Positions 53,552 to 61,425 of a DNA stretch of 64,000 nucleotides are shown in pieces. Under the pieces are notes generated by a model that did not search any database, was not told the origin of the DNA, and saw only the letters and a list, made by a program, of their open reading frames with translations. The DNA comes from Longimicrobium sp. (lineage in GTDB: Bacteria > Gemmatimonadota > Gemmatimonadetes > Longimicrobiales > Longimicrobiaceae), in NCBI RefSeq assembly GCF_036388275.1, contig NZ_DASVSF010000026.1, forward strand, positions 62,001-126,000. The letters are read 5' to 3'. Made by a program: the position numbers and the translations under genes. Each line of letters starts with the position of its first letter. Position 1 is the stretch's first letter.

Positions 53552-54147
53552 GGGCTGCGCTCCACCGCCCAGGCGCAGGCCACCACGGCCACCGCGGACG
53601 AAACCGCGATCACGCGAAGCCGCACCGGGGCCGGCGCGCGGGCGGGAAGCTTCACCAGCCCGATCAGGCGGTCGAGCGCGGCGAAGGCCGCGAACGCGCC
53701 GGCCAGTACGAGTACCTGGCCGATCTCCAGCCCCACGTTGAAGCCCACCAGCGGCACGGCAAGGTCATCCATGAACAGGCTGCGCAGGTAGTTGGCGAAC
53801 CCGGCGCCGTGCACCAGGCCGAACACCCCCGCGAACACGGGCCGGGCGCGCATCCGCCAGCCGTCCTGCCGGTCGCGCTGCACCAGGTTCTCGATGGCCG
53901 TCGCCACGATGGTGACGGGGATCAGGAACTCGATCAGTGGCGTGGGCAGGGCGAGCAGCCCGGTGACGGCCAGGGCCAGCGTGATGGAGTGGCCCACGGT
54001 GAAGGCCGTCACCACCCACAGCGCCGGGCGCCAGTCCGCCGGGCGGTAGATGGCCGCCAGCACCAGCAGGAACAGCACGTGGTCCAGCCCGTTGGGGTCG
54101 GTGATGTGCCGGAACCCGAGCTGCGCAAACGCCAGGAAGTCGCTCAT
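53545..54147 (-). CDS. HupE/UreJ-family membrane protein
   Basis: 200 residues with about six membrane helices. The signature GFRHITDPNGLDHVLFLLVL at the start and FGLVHGAGFAN are those of the HupE_UreJ_2 family, related to nickel/cobalt transporters with His and Asp in the first helix (H, D, D-H). FTVGHSITLALAV is a second His motif. A metal transport role is likely but unproved for this subgroup. ATG 54147 has AAGGGA ahead. Confidence 0.85.
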   Translation of the reverse strand: MSDFLAFAQLGFRHITDPNGLDHVLFLLVLAAIYRPADWRPALWVVTAFTVGHSITLALAVTGLLALPTPLIEFLIPVTIVATAIENLVQRDRQDGWRMRARPVFAGVFGLVHGAGFANYLRSLFMDDLAVPLVGFNVGLEIGQVLVLAGAFAAFAALDRLIGLVKLPARAPAPVRLRVIAVSSAVAVVACAWAVERSPW

Positions 54148-54160
54148 CTCAACGTCCCTT

Positions 54161-55522
54161 TCACCAGGGCAGGCGCAGGCGCCCGCCGCCCGGAATGGAA
54201 TCGAGCACGGCACGTGCGGTGGCCGCGTGGCGCGGGTGGAAGCGCGGGTTCAGCTCCAGCGCCTGGCGCAGGTGCCGGCGCGCGGCCTCGTCATCGCCCG
54301 CGGCGCGCTCGATCATCCCCGCGTGAAAGAAGAGCAGGGGATCGCGCGTGCCCAGCCGCAGCGCCTGCTTGATCTGCGCCCGCGCCTCGGCGGGGCGGCC
54401 CGCGCGGAACAGCGCCCACGCCATCAGGTCGTGCCCGTACACGTCGCGCCGCTCGGCCAGCTCGGCCCGGGCGCGCTCCGTCACCATCGCCACGTCGCCG
54501 CCGTGGTCCAGCAGGAAGAGGCCCCACTCGCGGTGAATGCCGGCGGCCTGCCCCTGCACGGCCACCTTCATGGCCCCCGCGTACTCGTCGGCCCGCTCGC
54601 GGTCGCCCTGCAGCGCGTACGCCTCGCTGACGATTCCAAGGGTGGCCGGGTCCAGCACGGTCGCCGTCGCCTGCTCGCCCAGCTCCGCCGCCTTCGCGTA
54701 TCGGCCGCGCGCCAGCTCCAGCCGCGCCATGGCGGAAAGCAGCCGGTAGTCGCCGGGGGCAATCACCAGCCCCGAGCGGAAGGCGCTCTCGGCCGCGTCC
54801 ACGTCGCCCGCGCGAAGCTCCACGTCGCCCAGGCGCAGGTAGTACCAGGCCACCTGCTCGCCGGTGAAGTCGGTGCGGTACAGCGCCTGCCGCAGCGCGC
54901 CGGCGAAGATGACGCGCGCCTCGTCGGGGCGGCCGTGCAGCTCGGCCCAGCGGGCCAGGCGCGGCGCCACGGCCAGGTTGTCGGCGTGCTGGCGGATGGT
55001 GCCGAAGGTGACCTCGGCCGCCGCGTAGTCGCCCACCTCCATCTGCAGCTCGCCCAGGAGCGCGCGGTGGGCCGGGTCTTCGGGCCAGATGCGCACCAGC
55101 TCGCGGGCGATCGTCATCGCCTCGCCGAAGCGGTGCTGCGCCAGCAGGCTGGCGGCCAGCTGCCGGAAGGCCTTGGGGTTGGAGCGGCTGCGCAGCTTCA
55201 GCGAGGCGCGGGCGAGCTCCTCGGCCCGCAGGACGTCGCCGAACTCGCCCGTTTCGCGCGAGCGCTGCAGGTACAGCCCGGCCAGGTTGGCCTGGTCCGA
55301 CGCGCTCCGCGGGTCGGCTTCCAGGCGCAGGTTGTAGAACGCGATCGCCTTCTCGGTCTCCCCCGCCTGCGCTTCGGCCGACGGGTACAGCCCGGCCAGC
55401 GACTCGGCCGCCATCACGTCGCGCGGCGCGGCCTTGCCGCCCAGGGCGGCGCCGGCGGCGGCAAATGCGCCGAGCGCCAGGATGGCGGCGGCGAGGGGCG
55501 AGGGACCGAGCTTCATGGGCAT
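54161..55522 (-). CDS. TPR protein with signal anchor
   Basis: 453 residues. One hydrophobic segment (about 7-27, PLAAAILALGAFAAAGAALGG) should export or anchor it. The rest is a superhelix of TPR units (EKAIAFYNLRLEADPRSASD, AGDVDAAESAFRSGLVIAPGD, PRDPLL-type turns), ending in a disordered RLRLPW tail. It stands between DUF4331 and HupE genes in an apparent operon and probably works in the periplasm or at the membrane. ATG 55522 with AGAAGG ahead is chosen out of three close ATG codons. Confidence 0.78.
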   Translation of the reverse strand: MPMKLGPSPLAAAILALGAFAAAGAALGGKAAPRDVMAAESLAGLYPSAEAQAGETEKAIAFYNLRLEADPRSASDQANLAGLYLQRSRETGEFGDVLRAEELARASLKLRSRSNPKAFRQLAASLLAQHRFGEAMTIARELVRIWPEDPAHRALLGELQMEVGDYAAAEVTFGTIRQHADNLAVAPRLARWAELHGRPDEARVIFAGALRQALYRTDFTGEQVAWYYLRLGDVELRAGDVDAAESAFRSGLVIAPGDYRLLSAMARLELARGRYAKAAELGEQATATVLDPATLGIVSEAYALQGDRERADEYAGAMKVAVQGQAAGIHREWGLFLLDHGGDVAMVTERARAELAERRDVYGHDLMAWALFRAGRPAEARAQIKQALRLGTRDPLLFFHAGMIERAAGDDEAARRHLRQALELNPRFHPRHAATARAVLDSIPGGGRLRLPW

Positions 55523-55641
55523 CGTGCGCATCCTTCTCTTCAGCGAAAAATCCGGCTCTTCAGAACCCATCCAGCGTTGCCGGCGAGCGCCGGCCGGCGC
55601 GGGCCCCGTCGAGACGGGACCCGCGCCGTTCGTTCATCCGA

Positions 55642-56289
55642 TCAGTTGGCCGCCGCGACGTACGGGAAGACGTCGGGGTCCGTCTGGTTGTCGGGTACGT
55701 TGTCGGTGCTCAGGCCCGGGCTGACGTTGCTGTTGTTGCCCAGCGCCGTGCCGAAGATCACCGAAAGGCCCTTGTCGACCGCGTCGTCGTTGTCGAGCTT
55801 GCGGCCGCCGTAGCCCGTTCCGGGCGACAGCGCATAGGTCAGCCAGCCCACCAGCGCCGAGGCGTCGGCGTTGGCCGCCGTCACGCCGGCCGCGCGGTTG
55901 GGGAACACCGTCAGCATGTCGGGCGTCAGCGCCGTGGCCACCGCGTTCGCGTAGGCCGCGTCGCGCCCGGCCACGCCGGTGACGAACCGCTGGAGGTCGT
56001 CGCGGAAGTTGGCCACGTCCGTGTTGGGATTGGTGGTGTTGAAGAAGTCGTGCTCACGCTTCTCGACGAACACCTCGCTCACCAGGGGGTTGCCCAGGCG
56101 CTCGATCTGGTCGAACACCAGGTTGGCGGTGCCGATGCGGACCGTGTCGCGCACCGTTACGGTGACGGTGACCGTGTCCTTCTTCTGCACCTCTACGATC
56201 GTGCGTGTCGCGTCCTCGCTGCAGGCGCCGGCGCTCAGGGCCGCCGCCAGGGCGAACGCCAGGGCGCCCGCCGTTTTCATCTTCCACAT
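55642..56289 (-). CDS. DUF4331 C-terminal-half lipoprotein
   Basis: 215 residues. Lipobox SAGAC (Cys about 23) and a repetitive linker with VTVTVTVRDTV. The mature part corresponds to the second half of DUF4331 proteins: RLGNPLVSEVFV, HDFFNTTNPNTDVANFRDDL, LTVFP, GRKLDNDDAVDKGLSVIFG and the final FPYVAAAN. It has its own signal peptide. GAGGAG precedes ATG 56289. It follows the gene for the first half by 65 bp. Confidence 0.82.
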   Translation of the reverse strand: MWKMKTAGALAFALAAALSAGACSEDATRTIVEVQKKDTVTVTVTVRDTVRIGTANLVFDQIERLGNPLVSEVFVEKREHDFFNTTNPNTDVANFRDDLQRFVTGVAGRDAAYANAVATALTPDMLTVFPNRAAGVTAANADASALVGWLTYALSPGTGYGGRKLDNDDAVDKGLSVIFGTALGNNSNVSPGLSTDNVPDNQTDPDVFPYVAAAN

Positions 56290-56354
56290 CGTAAAACTCC
56301 TCGCGTGTTGGTGATCTCGTCAGCCGGCCGCGTGCGTGGCCGGCGGCATTTCCG

Positions 56355-57125
56355 TCAGCGGCCGATGGTGGCCCAGATACCCAGCTTGGCGTCGTTCCCC
56401 GCCGCCACGCCCAGCATCGACTCTGGCATCTCTACCACGATCGACAGGGTGTTGGCGCCCAGCAGCGCGTCCTTGGGCGTGCAGGTGGTGTCGAACGGCG
56501 CGGCGGCGCCGCAGAAGGCCGACGGCATCTTGTTGTCCGTCGCCACTTCGGTCAGGAAGGTGGCGGGGCGGCGGTCCGGCAGGATCTGCAGGAACTGCTC
56601 GAGGTCGATGTAGAAGGGATCGTTGCGCGGCCCCGTGAACACCGTCATGCCGTTGGGCGTGGTGAACGTGGTGTTGAAGGCGTTGCCCGCCGACAGCGGA
56701 CCGCCCAACAGGCGGTTTCTCATCCCCAGGCTCGTGCCCGCCGGAGCCGCGGGCCCCAGCACGTTCACGCGGTGGGTTCCGTCGCTCATCTCGTCGAACA
56801 GGAACTGCAGCACCAGGTCTTCGGTGGCGTCGTTGTTGTTGTCGATCTTGAACTGGTACAGCGCGTTGGGATCGAAGCGGGTGATGCTGCGGCCCAGCGC
56901 GTTGATGGGCGAGGCCACGTCCATCACCAGCACGATCCGGCCGTCGGTGCTGCCGGGGAACACGTACACGTCGTTGATGTCGAGCTGCGGGCTCAGTTCC
57001 ACCTCGGCGGTGTCGACGTGGTCGGAGCTGGTGCCTTCGCGGGCCATCAGGGCCACGCCCGCCAGAGCGGCGGCGGTCAGTACGGCGGCCGCACCCAGTC
57101 GGCCCCGCGTTTTCGCCAGTGTCAT
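56355..57125 (-). CDS. DUF4331 N-terminal-half protein
   Basis: 256 residues. Signal peptide (AAAVLTAAALAGVALMA), then SSDHVDTAEVELSPQLDINDVYVF, the typical DUF4331 start, and NALYQFKIDNNNDATEDLVLQF. It ends with ANTLSIVVEMPESML and GIWATIGR, where whole DUF4331 proteins continue. So the family protein is divided over two genes, each with its own export signal and ribosome-binding site (here GGGAGGAAACG). Function unknown; the fold recalls calcium-stabilised beta propellers, an inference. Confidence 0.85.
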   Translation of the reverse strand: MTLAKTRGRLGAAAVLTAAALAGVALMAREGTSSDHVDTAEVELSPQLDINDVYVFPGSTDGRIVLVMDVASPINALGRSITRFDPNALYQFKIDNNNDATEDLVLQFLFDEMSDGTHRVNVLGPAAPAGTSLGMRNRLLGGPLSAGNAFNTTFTTPNGMTVFTGPRNDPFYIDLEQFLQILPDRRPATFLTEVATDNKMPSAFCGAAAPFDTTCTPKDALLGANTLSIVVEMPESMLGVAAGNDAKLGIWATIGR

Positions 57126-57222
57126 CGTTTCCTCCCTACAAGTGGATGGAGCACTGCGCCGTGTGGCGCCTCTCCGGTGGTGCCCCCCGCGGCACCCGCC
57201 GCGGGGGTTGGATTCCGTCCCG

Positions 57223-58485
57223 TCAGTCGCCGCGAACGGCGCCGGCCTTGGTTTCCGTCTGGTAGGGCTGGAACTCGCATCCCGCCCGAACCGGCACGTA
57301 CAGCACCTCGGGGGTGCCGGTGGCTCCGGTCTCGGCGAACACGCTCACGCCCTGGAACTCGCCCACTCGCGACACCTCGTTGACGCCGAGCACGCGGGGC
57401 AGGCCGTACTTCACGTAGCGGCGGCCCATCACCATCACCGGCTCGTTGTTGATGAACCACGAGGCCCCGGCGGCGTAGCCCGTCATGGACGGCGAGAACC
57501 GCTGGCCGTTCATGGTGGTGTCGCCCGTCTGCGTGTTGTACTGCACCGTCATGTTGCGCAGCATGCCGTTCTCCACCACGCACACCTGGACGTCGCGCAT
57601 GGGGTTCATGGGCGGCGGCGGCGGCGGGGGCGGCGCCGGCTCCACCATCGGCGGCGGCGGCGGCAGGATCACCGGCGGCGGCGGCGGAAGCAGGTTGCCG
57701 AACATGGCCTTCAGCCCCAGCACCAGGCGCCCGGTAACGGCCGTGCGGTCGTCGGCGATGCGCACGCGCGAGCCGGTGGGGGCGATGGCGCGCGGCACCC
57801 AGGCGTCGCCCACGTGCACGGGCGAATCGTAGACGTGCACGCCCGCCTCGGTGAACAGCGACACGGGGCCCAGGGGAATCAGGTCGAAGCCGATTCCGCC
57901 GTTGCCCTGCCCCACCGTGGCGTACTTGGGCCGCAGCGGAAGGCACGCGGCCAGCTCCAGCGACGACTGCAGGCACGCCGTGCGGTCTTCGCCCGTCACG
58001 TCGACGGTAAGCCCGCCGCCGCCCACGAAGGCGTACATTCCCGACAGAACCCGCGAGCCGCTCATCACGAACGGGCGAAGCGTCAGGTTCAGGTCGTACA
58101 CGTAGGTGTTGAGCACGAAATTGCTGCTCTCGCCAGCGCCCTCGAACGCACCGTCCGCGTGGGGCGGCTGCATGGGCAGGTAGGCGCCATGCGCCCGCAG
58201 CCCCAGCCGCGGCGTGAACCAGAAGTTGGCGATGGCCCCGAAGGCGCCGCCGAACCCGGGACCGAAGCTTTCCTCGTCGTCGTTCTCGGTCGGCGAGGTG
58301 GTGGTGTTCAGCGTCACCGTCCGGCTGTCGAACCACGCGCTGGTCAGCGACCCGCCCGCGTACACCCCGAGATCGAAGCGGCTGACCTGCCGCCCCATCA
58401 TCATCTCGTCCTGCGCCTGGGCCGCCGTACTGGTCATCGCGCAGCACGCGACGCCCAGGGCAAGCCGTGGTAGCAATCGTCTCAT
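57223..58485 (-). CDS. outer-membrane beta-barrel protein with Pro-rich linker
   Basis: 420 residues. Signal peptide (LALGVACCAMTSTAAQAQ). Residues 30-260 form an outer-membrane-barrel-like region with alternating strands (FDLGVYAGGSLTSAWFD, FGGAFGAIANFWFTPRLGLRAHGAYL). A run of prolines (about 265-300) leads to a C-terminal domain (about 305-420; VQVCVVENGML, MTVQYNTQTGDT) that may face the periplasm. It precedes the DUF4331 genes by 97 bp. No known family is certain. Confidence 0.78.
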   Translation of the reverse strand: MRRLLPRLALGVACCAMTSTAAQAQDEMMMGRQVSRFDLGVYAGGSLTSAWFDSRTVTLNTTTSPTENDDEESFGPGFGGAFGAIANFWFTPRLGLRAHGAYLPMQPPHADGAFEGAGESSNFVLNTYVYDLNLTLRPFVMSGSRVLSGMYAFVGGGGLTVDVTGEDRTACLQSSLELAACLPLRPKYATVGQGNGGIGFDLIPLGPVSLFTEAGVHVYDSPVHVGDAWVPRAIAPTGSRVRIADDRTAVTGRLVLGLKAMFGNLLPPPPPVILPPPPPMVEPAPPPPPPPPMNPMRDVQVCVVENGMLRNMTVQYNTQTGDTTMNGQRFSPSMTGYAAGASWFINNEPVMVMGRRYVKYGLPRVLGVNEVSRVGEFQGVSVFAETGATGTPEVLYVPVRAGCEFQPYQTETKAGAVRGD

Positions 58486-58665
58486 CTAGACCCTTTTCCT
58501 CCCCGTCCGAGTGGATTGAAAACCTTTCCGCCGGGGCGGAGAGGTGGTGGTGCGCCTGCCCAGCCCCCCGTGAGGGCGGCTGCCTTCCCGATGCCTCCCC
58601 CATCCGACTCGCCAGGAGGGCACGCCAAACCGGTGGCGGAACCCCCATGCATTTACCGGACCAAG

Positions 58666-58671
58666 ATTATA
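58666..58671 (-). promoter_or_regulatory. possible -10 element for the barrel protein gene
   Basis: TATAAT on the minus strand about 180 nt before the barrel gene; I see no matching -35. It stands out because the 387-bp gap 58486-58872 is otherwise GC-rich and has no gene. Confidence 0.3.
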
Positions 58672-58860
58672 CAAACATTCTACAGCGATGGGCGCACGAT
58701 TTCGACGGTCCAGGCGCGGGTGCCGAAACCGTGCGATCAACCGCTTCTCGTCTTCGCGGGGCCGGCCTTCTCGCCCCCCTCACAAAGGCATACGACCGGG
58801 TCTCGCGAAACGGATCTCCGGCCCGTTCCATCCTGGCTCGCGGCGAGGCGGGAAAGCACG

Positions 58861-58866
58861 TATGAT
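58861..58866 (+). promoter_or_regulatory. -10 element giving a leaderless HAD gene transcript
   Basis: TATGAT ends 6 nt before the ATG at 58873. This is the same spacing as at the small membrane protein gene (428-440). The -35 is not recognisable. Confidence 0.4.
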
Positions 58867-58872
58867 CCGCGG

Positions 58873-59520
58873 ATGGATGCCGTGATCTTCGACATGGACG
58901 GGGTGATCTCCGACACGCAGCGCCTTCACTCGGAGGTGGAATCCGAGCTGCTGCGCGGGTGGGGGATCGCGATCGGCCCCGGCGACCTGACGCGCCGGTA
59001 CGCCGGCATGGCCGACCGCGATTTTCTTCCCGCGGTGCTGGGCCGGCCGGTGGACGCCGGCGAGTTCGCCCGGTGGACGCGGGACAAGTGGGGGACGATG
59101 GCGGAGCGCGCCCCCGGGCGGATCGTGCCGATGGACGGGGCGCTCGAGCTGATCGCGCTGCTCGGCGCGCGCGGCGTGCCCATCGCGGTCGCCTCCAGCT
59201 CGCCGATGTCGTTCATCGACCAGGTGCTCTCCGAGCTGGGCGTGGGCGATGCGTTCGCCGCGCGGGCGACGGGCGAGGAGGTGCCGCGCGGAAAGCCGGC
59301 GCCGGACGTGTTCCTGCTCGCGGCCCGGCGGCTGGGCGTGGCGCCGGAACGCTGCACGGTCATCGAGGACGCCGTGGCGGGGATGACGGCGGCGCGCGCT
59401 GCGGGAATGCGCTGCGTGGCCCTGGTGGACGACCCCACCCGCCCCCTTCCCGCCGACGTCGCGGTGCGCTCCCTGCGCGAGGCGGTCGCCGAGCCCGAAC
59501 GGGTACTGGGCCTGGGCTGA
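58873..59520 (+). CDS. HAD-family phosphatase/phosphoglucomutase-like
   Basis: 215 residues. HAD motif I is VIFDMDGVI (D7 and D9), motif II is VASSS, the motif III lysine is in PRGKPAPDVF, and motif IV is VIEDAVAGMTAARAAGM. Residues 15-80 form the helical cap of subfamily I, as in beta-phosphoglucomutase and related sugar-phosphate phosphatases. Substrate unknown. ATG 58873 is chosen because motif I is 7 residues in. No Shine-Dalgarno is seen, which fits a leaderless message. Confidence 0.9.
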   Translation: MDAVIFDMDGVISDTQRLHSEVESELLRGWGIAIGPGDLTRRYAGMADRDFLPAVLGRPVDAGEFARWTRDKWGTMAERAPGRIVPMDGALELIALLGARGVPIAVASSSPMSFIDQVLSELGVGDAFAARATGEEVPRGKPAPDVFLLAARRLGVAPERCTVIEDAVAGMTAARAAGMRCVALVDDPTRPLPADVAVRSLREAVAEPERVLGLG

Positions 59521-59574
59521 CTCCGCGGCCACCGCCCGTCCCGAGCGGATGAGCGGCGCTCACGTTTCTCAGCA

Positions 59575-59603
59575 TTTGCGCGGGTTTTCGCGCCGCTTAG
59601 ATT
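59575..59603 (+). promoter_or_regulatory. sigma-70-type promoter of the SDR gene
   Basis: TTTGCG (59575-59580), 17 bp, TAGATT (59598-59603), 53 bp before ATG 59657. Confidence 0.45.
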
Positions 59604-59656
59604 GTCCCGCGCAACCCACGTGACGGACGGAAATCCACCTTGGACGCGGGACCGGA

Positions 59657-60439
59657 ATGCGCGGCGTCAGCGAGCTGTTCGACCTGACGGGGCGCGTGGC
59701 GCTGGTCACCGGCGGCGGGCGCGGGCTGGGCGAGCAGATCGCACGCGGGCTGGCGCAGGCGGGCGCCGCGGTGGCGGTGGGCTCGCGCAAGCGCGAGGCG
59801 TGCGCGGAGGTGGCCGGCGAGCTGGCGGGGGAGTACGGCGCGCGGACGCTGGCACTGCGATTGGACGTGGCGTCCGAGGACGAGGTGCGGGCCGCGTTCG
59901 ACCAGGCGGAGGCGGAGCTAGGCCCCGTGGACCTGCTGGTGAACAACGCCGGCACCACGTGGGGCGCGCCCGCCGCGGAGATGACGGTGGACGCCTGGCG
60001 CAAGGTGATGGAGGTGAACGCCACGGGCACCTTCCTCTGCTCGCGCGAGCTGGGGCGCCGGCTGATCGCCCGGGGCGCGCCGGGCGCCATCCTGAACGTG
60101 GCGTCCATCGCGGGGATGAAGGGAAGCCCGCCGGAAATCATGGACGCGGCGGGATACAGCGCGTCGAAGGGCGCGGTGATCGCGCTGACGCGCGACCTGG
60201 CGGTGAAGTGGGCGCGCCACGGCATTCGGGTGAACGCGGTGGCACCGGGCTTCTTTCCCACGAAGATGACGGAGCACGTGCTGGCCCACGCCGAAAAGGC
60301 CCTGTCGCGCCTGGTGCCGCTGGGCCGCGTGGGCGGTGATGACGAGCTGCTGGGCGCGGCGCTCTTCCTGCTCTCTCCCGCGGCGAGCTACGTCACGGGC
60401 CAGGTCCTGGCCGTAGACGGCGGCATGTCGGCGATGTAG
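59657..60439 (+). CDS. short-chain dehydrogenase/reductase
   Basis: 260 residues, classical SDR. NAD(P) motif TGGGRGLG (18-25), NNAG (96-99), N121, S150, Y167 and K171 (YSASK) form the full active site; PGFFPTKMT and DGGM close the fold. Close to the gluconate-5-dehydrogenase or 3-oxoacyl-reductase-like groups, but the substrate cannot be told from sequence. Own promoter; the next gene is 986 bp away. Confidence 0.92.
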   Translation: MRGVSELFDLTGRVALVTGGGRGLGEQIARGLAQAGAAVAVGSRKREACAEVAGELAGEYGARTLALRLDVASEDEVRAAFDQAEAELGPVDLLVNNAGTTWGAPAAEMTVDAWRKVMEVNATGTFLCSRELGRRLIARGAPGAILNVASIAGMKGSPPEIMDAAGYSASKGAVIALTRDLAVKWARHGIRVNAVAPGFFPTKMTEHVLAHAEKALSRLVPLGRVGGDDELLGAALFLLSPAASYVTGQVLAVDGGMSAM

Positions 60440-60638
60440 GACGGGGGAGGCCCTGCACGGAGAGGTGTCATCCAGAGGCCCGAGCGCACCGAACTGGCCC
60501 GCAGCAGATGCGATGCAGGGCCGTGGGATCTCGCCGCGGATGCCTCGCAGCCCAGGCGCGGCAGCGACACGAGAACCAGAGACGCGGCTCCTGCAGGGGC
60601 GTCGCCCCGGGCCTCGATGGACCAGACCCTCGGCGCCT

Positions 60639-61350
60639 GGGCGAATGAATTCGCTGCAACGACCACACGAAGTCTGCCTTCGCAGACTGGCTTGCGGTGG
60701 CGCGAGTTGGGCCGTGTGGCGCGCTCAGGACATGGGGCAGTTCTCCCCCTCTCCCGCTTGCGCCCCGCTTGCGGGAGAGGGCGCCGGGGGGAGAGGGCAG
60801 CCGGCGAGTGCGCCGGAGCAATCGAGGTGCACCCAGGCCGGCCAGCGTCGCCAGCCCGAGCATCGGCAGCAGGGGACGCGCACGAAACTGGCTCCCTTCC
60901 CCCGCGCTGTTTGCGGGGGAAGGGTTGGGGATGGGGGGCGCCCGCGGCATGCGACGGGTCCTGTCGATTCCGGGACCGAAGTTCTCCCCTCTCCGCACAG
61001 CAGTACCGTGCGGGGAGGGGCCGGGGGAGGGGCCCCGCGGGGGACGCGTCTCAGAGATTGGTGCTCGCTGCCGCGCCCAAGCTGAGAAGTGGCGCAGGCT
61101 AGATCCTTCGGCGCGCGTGGTATGAGGTGCAGGCCGGCTCGGTGCGCCTGCGCCTCAGGATGACAGGGGTTTTGCGCCCGGGGAAGCCGGGGCGCATACG
61201 AATTCTCCCCCTCCCCTGCGCAGCGGGGACAGGGGGTCGGGGGGAGGGGGCTGCCGCGGCGTGCGAGGAAGCCTGTCGCATCGGGACCGAAGTTCTCCCC
61301 TCTCCCGGCGGCAGTTTGCCGGGGGAGGGGCCGGGGGAGGGGCCGGCCGC
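60639..61350. repeat. largest hairpin-repeat mosaic of the window
   Basis: Between the SDR and beta-oxidation genes (60440-61425) lie a two-stem element (60639-60690; GCGAAT-GA-ATTCGC and AGTCTGC/GCAGACT), a CTCTCCCGC hairpin in which CTTGCGCCC is inserted (about 60747-60790), a C-run/G-run hairpin with GCTGTTTGC loop (60893-60922), and CCCCTC hairpins at about 60987-61035, 61207-61245 and 61297-61350. No gene is seen. Confidence 0.78.
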
Positions 61351-61425
61351 GGCATGCGACCGAGCCCATCGAACCCCGATCGAAGTTGGGGCGGTACCCA
61401 AACGAACAAACCAGGAGCCGGTGAG

